A stretch of 53,062 nucleotides of DNA from the NCBI GenBank assembly GCA_035294245.1, contig DATGLG010000008.1:1-53062 (forward strand), in the 5' to 3' direction. Source of the stretch: DATGLG01 sp035294245 (GTDB taxonomy: Bacteria > Pseudomonadota > Alphaproteobacteria > JACZXZ01). Below, piece by piece: positions 31,595 to 39,724 of the stretch. Below the pieces are notes generated by a model. The model saw only the letters and a program-made list of their open reading frames with translations. It did no database searches and was not told the DNA's origin. How positions within the stretch are numbered: position 1 is the first letter of the stretch; each line of letters begins with the position of its first letter. The position numbers were made by a program, and so were the translations under genes.

Positions 31595-31759
31595 GCATCC
31601 CCCGGGGCTTCATGTAAGCCCTTCTTATTCCAGCCTCGTTCTTAGTCCAGCCTTCGAGAGGATGCCATTGTCGCCCCTCCCGCATCCCCTCGGGCTGAGC
31701 GCTAAACCCTTCTTATTCCAGCAAACCGACTCGCGAGGGGATGCCAACGTCGCCCCTCT
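31595..31759. repeat. Imperfect tandem repeat of an 86-bp unit (two copies)
   Basis: Copy 1 (31595-31680) and copy 2 (31682-31759) each start GCATCCC, share CCCTTCTTATTCCAG and end with GATGCCA, a short spacer and TCGCCCCTC. They lie between the metallo-beta-lactamase gene and the XRE-S24 gene, in a gap of more than 400 bases without a gene. Confidence 0.75.
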
Positions 31760-31772
31760 GCGCTCCCGTCGG

Positions 31773-31797
31773 AATCCGGCGATTTTAACGCCGGATT
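31773..31797. promoter_or_regulatory. Perfect 9-bp inverted repeat, operator candidate for the XRE-S24 regulator
   Basis: AATCCGGCG (31773-31781), seven AT-rich bases, and CGCCGGATT (31789-31797) form a perfect inverted repeat. It lies about 85 to 110 bases before the regulator start and just before a TATATATA stretch (31813-31820) that may be a -10 region. Position and symmetry fit binding by a dimeric repressor. Confidence 0.55.
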
Positions 31798-31881
31798 GGT
31801 GTTATTCTCACTTATATATAGGGGGCTCGCGGCAATCGGGCGGCGGCGCGGCGCGCAGACGCACCGACGGCGCGCGTAAGG

Positions 31882-32622
31882 ATGGACGATGGGGAGCGAG
31901 TGGCGATGAGCGCGTTGCGCGAGATCCGCGAGGCGCGCGGGTTGAGCCAGCCGGCGCTGGCGCGCCTGGCGCGCACCTCGCAGCAGCAGATCGATCGTCT
32001 CGAGAAGGGACAGCGCGTCTTGACGCTCGCCTGGGCGCGGCGCTTGGCGCCGCTCCTCGGCATCGCGCCGCGCGAGCTGCGCCCGGCCGAAGGCTATGAC
32101 CTCGTGCCCGTCGCTGGCATCGTCGCAGACGACGAGAGCGTGATCCTCTTCGATCACGACGACGTGACGGCGTCGCGCAGTGCTCTGGACGAATCCGCAT
32201 CGAGCGCTTCGCGCGCAGCGGAGATCGCGCGCACATCGCGACGCTCAGCGGATGTCGCTTCTGGCGACTCCCTTGCACATGGCGAGGAATGGGTTGAGGC
32301 GCCGCCCGGCGAAGCCGATCTCGCCGCCTTGCGCGTGCGCGGCAATGGCTTGAGCCCGCGCTATCTCGCCGGCGAGCTCGTGTTCTATTCGCGGCTGCGC
32401 GGGCGCCATACGGCGCATTGCCTCTATGCGGATTGCGTCGTGCGCCTCGCCGACGGGCGCCTTTTCCTCAAGCGCGTCGAGCCCGGCAGCGTGCCCGGCA
32501 GTTACACGCTGCGCTCCTACAATCCAATCGCACCGCTTCTCATGAACTGCGAAGTCGAATGGATGGCGCCGATCACCTGGCGCGCGTCGCGGCGAGACGA
32601 TGACTCGCAGCACGGAAGTTAA
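31882..32622 (+). CDS. XRE helix-turn-helix / S24 (LexA-like) regulator with missing catalytic serine
   Basis: This 246-residue protein has an N-terminal Cro/C1 helix-turn-helix (about 10-68, IREARGLSQPALARLARTSQ) and a C-terminal S24 peptidase-like domain (about 145-232). In active relatives the loop reads GDSMxP. Here residues 154-159 read GNGLSP, so glycine replaces the serine nucleophile, while the lysine is kept (K197, LFLKRVEPG). Self-cleavage is therefore unlikely, and the fold may serve for dimerisation or ligand sensing. ATG 31882 is given; ATG 31906 with GGGGAGCG upstream is an equally good start. A perfect inverted repeat precedes the gene. Confidence 0.82.
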   Translation: MDDGERVAMSALREIREARGLSQPALARLARTSQQQIDRLEKGQRVLTLAWARRLAPLLGIAPRELRPAEGYDLVPVAGIVADDESVILFDHDDVTASRSALDESASSASRAAEIARTSRRSADVASGDSLAHGEEWVEAPPGEADLAALRVRGNGLSPRYLAGELVFYSRLRGRHTAHCLYADCVVRLADGRLFLKRVEPGSVPGSYTLRSYNPIAPLLMNCEVEWMAPITWRASRRDDDSQHGS

Positions 32623-32756
32623 ATTTGTGTTTCTTCGCGCGACGACTCGCCGCGACGGTTTTTGTTACATCCCCGGATATTTTCCGTTACACTTTCGTTC
32701 GGCACGCGCAGCAATGCGCGACTGCCGCTACCACTGGCAATCGATGGGAGAAACTT

Positions 32757-32894
32757 ATGGCAGCACGTAAGACGAAAGCGAAACGGCCCGCGGCGAAGAA
32801 GTCCGCGCGCCGTCCCGCGAAGAAGAGCGCCGCGCGCAAGACGAGCGCCCGTCGCAAGACCGCGCGCAAGTCCGCGCGCGCGAAGAAGCGCTAG
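32757..32894 (+). CDS. Histone-H1-like lysine/arginine/alanine-rich mini-protein
   Basis: This 45-residue protein consists almost only of lysine, arginine, alanine, serine and threonine (start MAARKTKAKRPAAKKSARRP), with AKKSA- and ARKTSA-type repeats. That is the composition of bacterial H1/HC-like nucleoid proteins that bind DNA without sequence preference. The ATG follows GGGAG six bases upstream, a proper ribosome-binding site. A longer in-frame extension from 32625 has different composition and is rejected. The repetitive codons may also promote length change by slippage. Confidence 0.65.
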   Translation: MAARKTKAKRPAAKKSARRPAKKSAARKTSARRKTARKSARAKKR

Positions 32895-34005
32895 CGCAAG
32901 GCTTCCGAAGAAGGCGCGCGCGGCGGGCGACCGCGCCGCCTCTCTTCCCGATCATTCGACGACGACGCGACAACAAAAGACTTCGACAAGACGCGCATCC
33001 AACTCATCGCCCACCTCTTTCTCCTCTCCTCAAAATTCATTGGCGACGCCGCCGCGCTACGCTGCGCGTGAGCCTCGGCGCGCCTTGCGGCGCGGCGACG
33101 CTCGTCGCGAAAAATGATGGAATTCCGCGGGCTTGCGCGATGGAACCGGGGTGCTGCGCGCAGGCGATGAAGGGGCGCGACGGCGCTTCGACGCGGGCGG
33201 TTGGACGCCCGCTCGTCGGCGGCGGGCGCGACTTTGAGACGAGATCCGCGACGGCGGCGGCGCGTCAACCGCGCGCCGGATTCGCGGCGGCGCGCGCACG
33301 CCCCAGGTGCTGCGTCATCGCGGCGCGGCGATGCGCGACGATGATGATCCGCGGCATGCTCGCGCCGGTCGCCGCGCGGCGCTGCGACCGCGCGATGGGC
33401 GTGTGATGCGGCGACGAGGCGCCGTGCTTGTGCGTGCGATCAGCTGCGAGACGGCGCTCGGCTCCGCCGGTGCGCTGTGCCGTCGCGACGCAGCGCGCGT
33501 GGCTTGCGCAGGTCGAATCTTAAGAAAGCGTTGACGGCGACTCGGAGGCGTTGCGAGTCGCGAATTGCGGTGCCGTTGCATCGCTGTGGCACGCGGCATC
33601 GTCACGCGATGCGTTTTTTTCGCGGCTGTTGCAAGAATGCAACGCCGCTCCACGCCCGTCCCGCGCCGCGAATGACGCTGTGGCGATGCGCATCATCGCT
33701 GCGTCGACATCGTGCTGCGATGCTCGGCATCGACATCGTGCCGCGATGCCCGCGCGCAACATGATGCCGCGCGTCGCGTCACACCTCGGCGGCATCACGC
33801 TGCGCGCGTCGTGCGACCGAGCACGCCGTCCTCTCCATCCGCGATAATGTCGGCGCGTGCCGGCGTCATGGCTAAGCGATGATCGGCGCGCAACGAGCAT
33901 CTTAGGCGGCGAAGCGACCGCGCGGCACATACGGCGGGCGGCGAGGCTCCGACCTATGCGTCACGCCCGCGGCCGCGCCCCGACCTTGCTCACACCGAAT
34001 CGGTG
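32895..34005. other. About 1.1 kb without a convincing gene
   Basis: Many short open frames overlap on both strands, but none shows a start signal, domain or steady codon pattern. The stretch is rich in GCGC and GATG words. It holds a 20-bp direct repeat with one mismatch (33704-33723 and 33730-33749) and a strong hairpin (GCGGC-TG-TTGCA with TGCAA-C-GCCGC, 33622-33648) behind a T7 run. It also holds a near-CtrA box, TTAA-N7-TTGAC, at 33520-33535. A non-coding RNA or decayed DNA is possible. Confidence 0.5.
33520..33535 (+). promoter_or_regulatory. Near-consensus CtrA-type box
   Basis: TTAA (33520-33523), then GAAAGCG, then TTGAC (33531-33535). The spacer is identical to that of the perfect box at 14277-14292, and only one half-site base differs. 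No clear gene starts downstream. Confidence 0.3.
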
Positions 34006-34380
34006 TCAAGCGGCCTTGTTGTCGCGGCGGATATAGGCGGCCTCGCAATGCGCCGCGCAATACGGCCTCCCCGGTTCTGTCGGAGCGCCGCAGAATTCAA
34101 AATCCTGGCTGGTAGGATCGCCGATCGGCCACTGGCAGGCTGGCCCCTTGTAATTGGTAGGTTTGTATTTGACTGCCCGCGGAGAGGGCGCCGCGACCTC
34201 GGGCGTATTCTTAATTGGCGAAGGTCGTCCCGCCAAACCTAGACGGTGAGCCTTGCCGATCACCGCGTTGCGAGTAACTGAACCGAGTTGCTCGGCAATC
34301 TGACTTGCCGACAATCCTTGGGCCCAGAGACGTCGTAGTATCGCAATCCGTTCCTCCGTCCAATCCACGCTAGCCTCCAT
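34006..34380 (-). CDS. gcrA: GcrA-family cell cycle regulator
   Basis: This 124-residue protein has the GcrA N-terminal DNA-binding signature: WTEERIAILRRLWAQGLSAS, then IAEQLG and VTRNAVIGKAHRLGL. Its C-terminal domain is cysteine-bearing (CQWPIGDP, FCGAPTEPGRPYCAAHCEAAY). GcrA works with sigma-70 RNA polymerase at promoters carrying GANTC methylation sites in alphaproteobacteria. This copy is shorter than Caulobacter GcrA (about 170 residues) because the linker between domains is short, so it may be a paralogue rather than the master copy. A cluster of GATCT/AGATC words precedes the start. Confidence 0.88.
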   Translation of the reverse strand: MEASVDWTEERIAILRRLWAQGLSASQIAEQLGSVTRNAVIGKAHRLGLAGRPSPIKNTPEVAAPSPRAVKYKPTNYKGPACQWPIGDPTSQDFEFCGAPTEPGRPYCAAHCEAAYIRRDNKAA

Positions 34381-34413
34381 GATCTAGTAGGTTCAGATCG
34401 CTGATCTACAAGA
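34381..34413 (-). promoter_or_regulatory. GATCT-word cluster upstream of the GcrA-like gene
   Basis: GATCT at 34381, AGATC at 34395-34399, GATCT at 34403-34407 and AGAT at 34411 lie within 33 bases just before the start codon. The middle pair forms a perfect inverted repeat with a 3-base spacer. A repressor or autoregulatory site is possible. Confidence 0.35.
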
Positions 34414-34449
34414 TAATGGGGTTTGGTTGCCGAGTCACTCTTTTTTTGA

Positions 34450-34818
34450 TCAGGATTTGGGCGGCGGCGCGAGTGGTGTCGGGGCATGCTCGACGGGAAT
34501 TATCGGTACCGCTGGAGGAGGCGCATCGGCAACGGGTGTCGGAGGAGTCGCCGGGGGCGGGTCGGTGACGGGCTGCCGAGTCGACAACGCCGGCCTCGGG
34601 CCATATAGCCCCAGGAGCTGTCGTCCCGGAATCGGCTGCGCAAAGCATTCGGGGGTCGCAAGCGTCTGATAGCAATAAAGTGGGCGTGGAACAGGACGCG
34701 GATCCGCAGGAATCCAGTCATAGCTCAGCACGCCCGTCTCGTTTGCCGGAAGACCGGGAAAGCGACTACAGGCGGCAACGGCGGTCGCGAAAACCAATGC
34801 GAGGATAAGCCTGGCCAT
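34450..34818 (-). CDS. Proline-rich lipoprotein
   Basis: This 122-residue protein has a type II signal peptide, MARLILALVFATAVAAC, with lipidated C17. The mature part starts with a short conserved-looking region (YDWIPADPRPVPRPLYCYQT, two cysteines), followed by a proline-rich tail. It lies 63 bases after the reductase gene and 69 bases before the GcrA-like gene on the same strand. No domain is recognised. Confidence 0.65.
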   Translation of the reverse strand: MARLILALVFATAVAACSRFPGLPANETGVLSYDWIPADPRPVPRPLYCYQTLATPECFAQPIPGRQLLGLYGPRPALSTRQPVTDPPPATPPTPVADAPPPAVPIIPVEHAPTPLAPPPKS

Positions 34819-34881
34819 GGCTTATTACTTCGCCTGACTGGTTTCCAAATCGTAAAGAGACACGAGAGCGGCCAGGCTCGG

Positions 34882-35871
34882 CTAAGCGTTCACATCGATA
34901 ACGGTGCGCCCACGCACCTGTCCCTTCAGAATTTGCGGGCCGAGGGTGAGCGCGGCAACAAGCGGCACTCTCTCCACCATGGTATCGAGCTTCGCGAGAG
35001 GAAGATCGCGCGCTAATCGTTGCCATGCTATCATTCTCCGTTCACGCGGACACAACACGGAGTCGATACCGAGCAGATTGACGCCTCGAATAATGAAGGG
35101 GATGACGGTCGCCGGCAGGTCGCTGCCGCCGGCAAGGCCGCAGGACGCGACGCTGCCGCGATATTTGATCTGTGAGAGCAAATTCGCGAGGGTATTGCCA
35201 CCCACCGTATCCACACCTCCCGCCCAACGCTCGGAGAGGAGTGGTCGAACGGGTTTTCCCGAGAGCTCGTCGCGCGGAATAACGACCTCGGCGCCGAGGA
35301 ACTTGAGATAATCTCGCGCCTCGGCGCGCCCTGTGGATGCAACGACGGAGTAGTCCAGCTTTGCCAGGAGCGCCACCGCGATGCTGCCCAAGCCACCCGC
35401 GGCCCCCGTTACGATCACGTCGCCCTTATCCGGCATGATGCCATGCTCCTCAAGTGCCATCACAGCAAGCATTGCCGTCAAGCCCGCCGTCCCGATGCCC
35501 ATGGCTTGAAGCGTGGTAAGGCCGTGCGGCAAGGGGACCAGCCATTCGCTCATCACCCGCGCGCGTTGAGCGTAACCTCCCCAATGCAGCTCGCCGACAC
35601 GCCACCCCGTCAAGATCACCTTGTCGCCGGGCTTGAATCGAGGTGACGCGGAGGATTCGACCGTGCCCGAAAAATCTATTCCCGGCACGTGGGGATACTG
35701 TTTGACGAGCTTGCCGAGGCCGCAGAGCACCAGCCCGTCCTTGTAGTTCAACGTGGAGTATTCGACGCGAACGGTGACATCACCCGGCGGCAGCACCGAG
35801 TCCTCAAGGGAGCGAACTTCTCCTTTTACCTTACCGCCCGTTTCCTCGAGAAGGATGGCCTTGAAGCTCAT
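34882..35871 (-). CDS. acuI: AcuI/YhdH-type acrylyl-CoA reductase (MDR family)
   Basis: This 329-residue NADPH-dependent medium-chain reductase has the YhdH/AcuI landmarks: STLNYKDGLVL near residue 40, PHVPGIDFSGTVESS, and the nucleotide-binding motif VTGAAGGLGSIAVALLAKL. The family reduces acryloyl-CoA to propionyl-CoA and is involved in 3-hydroxypropionate or DMSP metabolism. The ATG at 35871 is chosen because an in-frame upstream extension of 76 codons is shadow sequence. It lies 43 bases after a thiolase gene, and both likely form an acyl-CoA operon. Confidence 0.88.
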   Translation of the reverse strand: MSFKAILLEETGGKVKGEVRSLEDSVLPPGDVTVRVEYSTLNYKDGLVLCGLGKLVKQYPHVPGIDFSGTVESSASPRFKPGDKVILTGWRVGELHWGGYAQRARVMSEWLVPLPHGLTTLQAMGIGTAGLTAMLAVMALEEHGIMPDKGDVIVTGAAGGLGSIAVALLAKLDYSVVASTGRAEARDYLKFLGAEVVIPRDELSGKPVRPLLSERWAGGVDTVGGNTLANLLSQIKYRGSVASCGLAGGSDLPATVIPFIIRGVNLLGIDSVLCPRERRMIAWQRLARDLPLAKLDTMVERVPLVAALTLGPQILKGQVRGRTVIDVNA

Positions 35872-35914
35872 CGCTGTCTCCAGCTCCCCCTTGGACTCGC
35901 ACAGAGAATTCCGG

Positions 35915-37081
35915 CTAGCGCAGTGCCTCCAGAATGCTAGCGTAATTGGCGACACCTGCACCGCCCATGTTGAAAACGCCGGCGAGCCGCGCTCCGGCAA
36001 CTTGCATGCCCGCCGCTTCGCCCTTGACCTGCATCGCCGCCATGACGTGCATAGATACACCGGTGGCGCCGATCGGATGCCCTTTCGCTTTGAGCCCACC
36101 CGATGGATTGACGGGAAGCTTCCCCCCTTTTTCTGTCCAGCCTTCGTCGATCGCGCGATGCCCTTCGCCGAGTGCCGTCAATCCCATGGCCTCATACTGC
36201 ATCAGTTCGGCGATCGTGAAGCAATCATGCGTCTCGACCAAGTCGAGATCGTCGAGTCCCACGCCTGCCTCTCCAAAAGCCTGCCGCCACGCTTCCGCAC
36301 ATCCATCAAAACGCGTCATGTCGCGGCGACTCATCGGAAGAAAGTCGTTGACCTGGCGAGCGGCGCGAAAGATCACGGCTTTCTTGAGGCTGAGCGCCGT
36401 CTCGACATCGGCAAGGACGAGCGCGGCGGCGCCATCGGAGACGAGGGAGCAATCTGTCCGCCGAAGCGGTGGCGCCACCAGCGGATTCTTGTCCCCGACC
36501 GTGCGACAGAACTCGTATCCGAGATCTTTCCGGATCTGCGCATAAGGATTGGCTACGCCATTCTTGTGGTTCTTCGCAGCGATACGCGCCAGCGCATCGG
36601 AGCGGTCGCCATAGCGCTGAAAATAGAGCTGCGCTATCCGGCCGAACACGGCCGCAAAGCTGCCGCACTCCTCGCGCTCTTCCTTGGCGTAGCTCGCCTT
36701 CATTAGAAGGTCGCCGATCTGCTCACCGGTCGCTGCGGTCATCTTCTCGACGCCGACGACCAGCACGATCCGCGCATCGCGTGCCTTGATTACGCCGAGG
36801 CCGGCATGCACCGCAGCCGAACCCGTGGCGCATGCGTTCTCCAGCCGGGTCGCCGGCTTGAAACGCAGCGCATCATCCGCCTGGAGCACAAGCGAGGAAG
36901 GAAAATCTTGATAGACGAAGCCGCCGTTGAAATTGCCGATGTAGATCCGGTCGACATCCTTGGCCTCCACCTCGGCATCGGCCAGAGCTCCGCGAACGAC
37001 TGAAACAATCATGCTCTCGAGATCGTCGGACTCACGTTTGCCGAACGGCAAATGGTCCCAACCGACAATACAGGCGGTCAT
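35915..37081 (-). CDS. SCP2-type thiolase / acetyl-CoA acetyltransferase family protein
   Basis: This 388-residue thiolase-fold protein has the acyl-accepting cysteine C84 in ENACATGSAA and the histidine motif in GGLKAKGHPIGATGVS. Near the C-terminus the second catalytic cysteine of biosynthetic thiolases is replaced (FNMGGAGVANY), as in SCP2-type thiolases. It may cleave or join acyl-CoA chains; the substrate is unknown. The ATG at 37081 is preceded by GGAGACAGGA, a good ribosome-binding site, and is preferred over a start 32 codons earlier. It is probably co-transcribed with the AcuI-like gene. Confidence 0.88.
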   Translation of the reverse strand: MTACIVGWDHLPFGKRESDDLESMIVSVVRGALADAEVEAKDVDRIYIGNFNGGFVYQDFPSSLVLQADDALRFKPATRLENACATGSAAVHAGLGVIKARDARIVLVVGVEKMTAATGEQIGDLLMKASYAKEEREECGSFAAVFGRIAQLYFQRYGDRSDALARIAAKNHKNGVANPYAQIRKDLGYEFCRTVGDKNPLVAPPLRRTDCSLVSDGAAALVLADVETALSLKKAVIFRAARQVNDFLPMSRRDMTRFDGCAEAWRQAFGEAGVGLDDLDLVETHDCFTIAELMQYEAMGLTALGEGHRAIDEGWTEKGGKLPVNPSGGLKAKGHPIGATGVSMHVMAAMQVKGEAAGMQVAGARLAGVFNMGGAGVANYASILEALR

Positions 37082-37206
37082 TCCTGTCTCCTTACGAACA
37101 ATGCCCTCTTTCGCTGTCGACTGACAGCGCGCGGTCCCACGATAGCAGAGCGGCAGCGCAAGGGAAACGGGAGCCACTTTGCTCAGGGGCGGGCACGCGC
37201 CTGCCT

Positions 37207-38367
37207 CTAAATACCGCCCGGTATCGCCGATTCTGCAACGCGGCGGCTCGCTTCTTCGTCGATGGCCTTTGTGAGATCCGGTCGCCGTGCCGCCAACTCG
37301 CGGAAATCAACGATATCGAGGCTCAGCAGCATCGTCCGTTCGGTGGCGATGACTGTCGCCGTGCGCATGCCGCCAGTAATCAGCGCGATCTCACCGAAGA
37401 AGCTTCCGGTGCCAAGGCGGACGGGCCGTGGCTGCACCTGAATCTCGACTTCGCCCTCGGCGATGAAGTACATGCAGTCTCCTGGCTCTCCGCGCCGGAC
37501 CACGACGGTTCCCGCTGCGACTTGCCGTGGTCGCAAAAGACGGGCGACCTCGGCGATCAAGCCAGGCTCGACATTTTGGAAGTACGGGACCTTCGAGACG
37601 AGGTTCCAAGTCTGGAGGAACTGCTGCCGTCGCATTTCCTGCCCGAATTCGGTGGCGAGAATACCGGCCCATAGAGCGAAGAGGAGAATGCCGCAGACCA
37701 TGATCACGCCGGCGACGAGACGGCCTGCCGGGGTCACCGGAACGACGTCGCCGTATCCCGTCGTCGTCAGGGTCGTAATCGCCCAATAGAGCGCTTTGGG
37801 AATACTGCCGAAATGATCAGGCTGCACCGGCCCCTCGATCAGATAGGCTAGCGTGGCCGAGCCGAAGAGCACGATGAGAAATCCAGAAAACACGCTGAGG
37901 ACAGGGGCGCGCGCCTGCCGCAGCACACGCCCTAAGAGGCCCAATCTGGGTGCGTGCCGAGTGAGCTTGAAGATCCAAAGCATCCCAAAGAGGCTTGCAT
38001 GGGCGAAGCTGGCCCCCGACGCAAGTGCGGTCAAGAACGGCAACACGCCGGCGAGGTCGCAAAGACCCGAGAACGAGAGACACCAACGCAGGCGGGTCCT
38101 GGCCGGGGTCAAATGCGCCGTCATGGAGTCGTAGGAGGGGGCAAGCGCAAGCCGGGCGAGGTATTCAACGGTAAAGAAGCCAAGGGCGCCGCAGGCAATG
38201 ATCTCGAGCACGCGCAGATGCTCTGCCTCGATTGAGGGGTCGGTTCCGGCAATAATGGCGGCAAGCCCAACGGCCAGCACCGCACCGTGCGCGACCCGGA
38301 AGCTATGCGCTGCCGGGTTCGTATGCACCGGGTCAAAAGCCTGGGTCGCCCATTCTCCAAACGTCAT
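37207..38367 (-). CDS. Cyclic-nucleotide-gated potassium channel (MlotiK1-like)
   Basis: This 386-residue inner-membrane channel has six hydrophobic segments in the first 230 residues. The K+ selectivity filter is TTTGYGDVVP (G204-D207). A cytosolic cyclic-nucleotide-binding domain (about 265-375) has the cassette FGEIALITGGMRTATVIA, including the arginine that holds the phosphate. The S4-like segment has few arginines, as in MlotiK1 from Mesorhizobium, which is opened by cAMP. It is probably gated by a nucleotide produced by cyclases such as that at 25589-26704. It is divergent from a Liv-type binding-protein gene with 222 bases between them. Confidence 0.92.
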   Translation of the reverse strand: MTFGEWATQAFDPVHTNPAAHSFRVAHGAVLAVGLAAIIAGTDPSIEAEHLRVLEIIACGALGFFTVEYLARLALAPSYDSMTAHLTPARTRLRWCLSFSGLCDLAGVLPFLTALASGASFAHASLFGMLWIFKLTRHAPRLGLLGRVLRQARAPVLSVFSGFLIVLFGSATLAYLIEGPVQPDHFGSIPKALYWAITTLTTTGYGDVVPVTPAGRLVAGVIMVCGILLFALWAGILATEFGQEMRRQQFLQTWNLVSKVPYFQNVEPGLIAEVARLLRPRQVAAGTVVVRRGEPGDCMYFIAEGEVEIQVQPRPVRLGTGSFFGEIALITGGMRTATVIATERTMLLSLDIVDFRELAARRPDLTKAIDEEASRRVAESAIPGGI

Positions 38368-38589
38368 TTTGCTTCCCTATTCCGGCCGCGATTTTTCGCT
38401 GCTCGGCTTCTTTCTTCGCACTTGGCTGCCCTCGGCCAATGCCAAGGCCGCTCGGCCGTCGCATGAATCTATACCCAAGCAAAATCACATACCACCGGCC
38501 TTCCGCACGCTCCACGAGCGATTTGAGCTGGCCGCTCGCTCCAGCGACTTCTATTCTTGCGCGCAATAGCGTTATGAGAGATCGCTCAA

Positions 38590-39711
38590 ATGACAAACGT
38601 CACTCGGACGATTCTGACAATCCTCACCGCCCTGATCGCCGCCAGCTGCTCGAACTTCGGCAAGGCTCCCTATCAGGGCGTGCTGCGGGTCGGCGTCGTG
38701 GGCCCAATGTCCGGCCCCTATACTAGCTATGGCGGACAAATGCGATACGGCGTCGATCAGGCAATGGAGGACATCAACACGCATGGCGGCCTGCTGGATC
38801 ACCAACTCAGGCTTCGCGCAGTCGACGACCGTTGTGATCCGAAGCGCGCCGCCGCGATCGCACAGGCACTGGTCGAAGAGAAGGTCGCATTCGTCGTCGG
38901 ACATTTCTGCTCGGCGGCGTCCATAGCGGCGGCTCCCATTTACGGCCAGGCAGGGATCGTGATGATCACGCCCTCCTCGGCGGATCCCGCACTTACCGAT
39001 GAGGCTGCCGCACAGGGTGCGAAAAACGTCTTCCGCACCATTCCGCGCGAGGACATGGAGGGGCCGGCGCTCGCCCGCTACGTGCTCGCAAATTTTCGCG
39101 GTCAGCGCATCGGCGTGGTTCGCGATGAAGCAAATGACAGAGCGGGCGTCGTGCCCTCCGCGATTGCGGCGCTTCAGGCCGGCGGCATGATCCCGATTAT
39201 CAGCGAGAAGATCAATACGGGGGCCACCGATTTCTCGGGCGCGATCGCGCGTCTCAAGGCCGCCGATATCGGCGTGATCGTCTTCGGCGGCCGTTATCAG
39301 GAGGCCGCCCTGCTCTTGATCGAGGCGCGGCGGCAAGGACTGAACATCGTCCTTGGCGGCGGCGACACCCTTGCGACGAAGGAGTTCTGGAAGTTGGCGG
39401 GTCCCGCCGCTGAGGGGACATTCATGCCGCTGCTGCCCGATCCGAGCAATCTTCTGACCGCGCAGCACGTGGCGGCCCGCCTGGCCCGTTTCGGGATCGA
39501 CGCCACGGGCTATACACTCCGCGCTTATGCTGCGGTGCAGGTTTTCGCCGAAGCCGCCAAGCGCGCCAACTCTCTCGACGGCGCCGCCGTCGCGAAGTCG
39601 CTGCGGCAGGGTCAATACGATACGGTGATCGGGACCCTCAGCTTCGACGACAAGGGGGACCTGCGCAGCCCAGGCTATCAGGTCTATGTGTGGCACAAGG
39701 GGCGCTATTGA
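38590..39711 (+). CDS. Branched-chain amino acid-type ABC transporter binding lipoprotein
   Basis: This 373-residue LivJ-like periplasmic protein has a lipoprotein signal peptide ending IAASC (C20). The type I periplasmic-binding fold is shown by RVGVVGPMSGPYTSYGGQM and GVDQAMEDINTHGGLLDH, and later by VAFVVGHFCSAASIAAAPIY. The ligand could be a branched-chain amino acid or another small carboxylate. It converges with the LivH-like permease gene on the opposite strand. ATP-binding subunits LivG and LivF are not in the window. Confidence 0.9.
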   Translation: MTNVTRTILTILTALIAASCSNFGKAPYQGVLRVGVVGPMSGPYTSYGGQMRYGVDQAMEDINTHGGLLDHQLRLRAVDDRCDPKRAAAIAQALVEEKVAFVVGHFCSAASIAAAPIYGQAGIVMITPSSADPALTDEAAAQGAKNVFRTIPREDMEGPALARYVLANFRGQRIGVVRDEANDRAGVVPSAIAALQAGGMIPIISEKINTGATDFSGAIARLKAADIGVIVFGGRYQEAALLLIEARRQGLNIVLGGGDTLATKEFWKLAGPAAEGTFMPLLPDPSNLLTAQHVAARLARFGIDATGYTLRAYAAVQVFAEAAKRANSLDGAAVAKSLRQGQYDTVIGTLSFDDKGDLRSPGYQVYVWHKGRY

Positions 39712-39724
39712 GCGCCGAGCGCCC

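Noticed and set aside
33622..33648. Hairpin as intrinsic terminator
   Set aside because: The T7 run lies before the stem on the plus strand and would be A residues after it on the minus strand, so neither direction fits.
38333..38596. 87-codon minus-strand frame between the channel and the LivJ-like gene
   Set aside because: It overlaps both gene starts, has no ribosome-binding site and no recognisable domain; probably promoter DNA.
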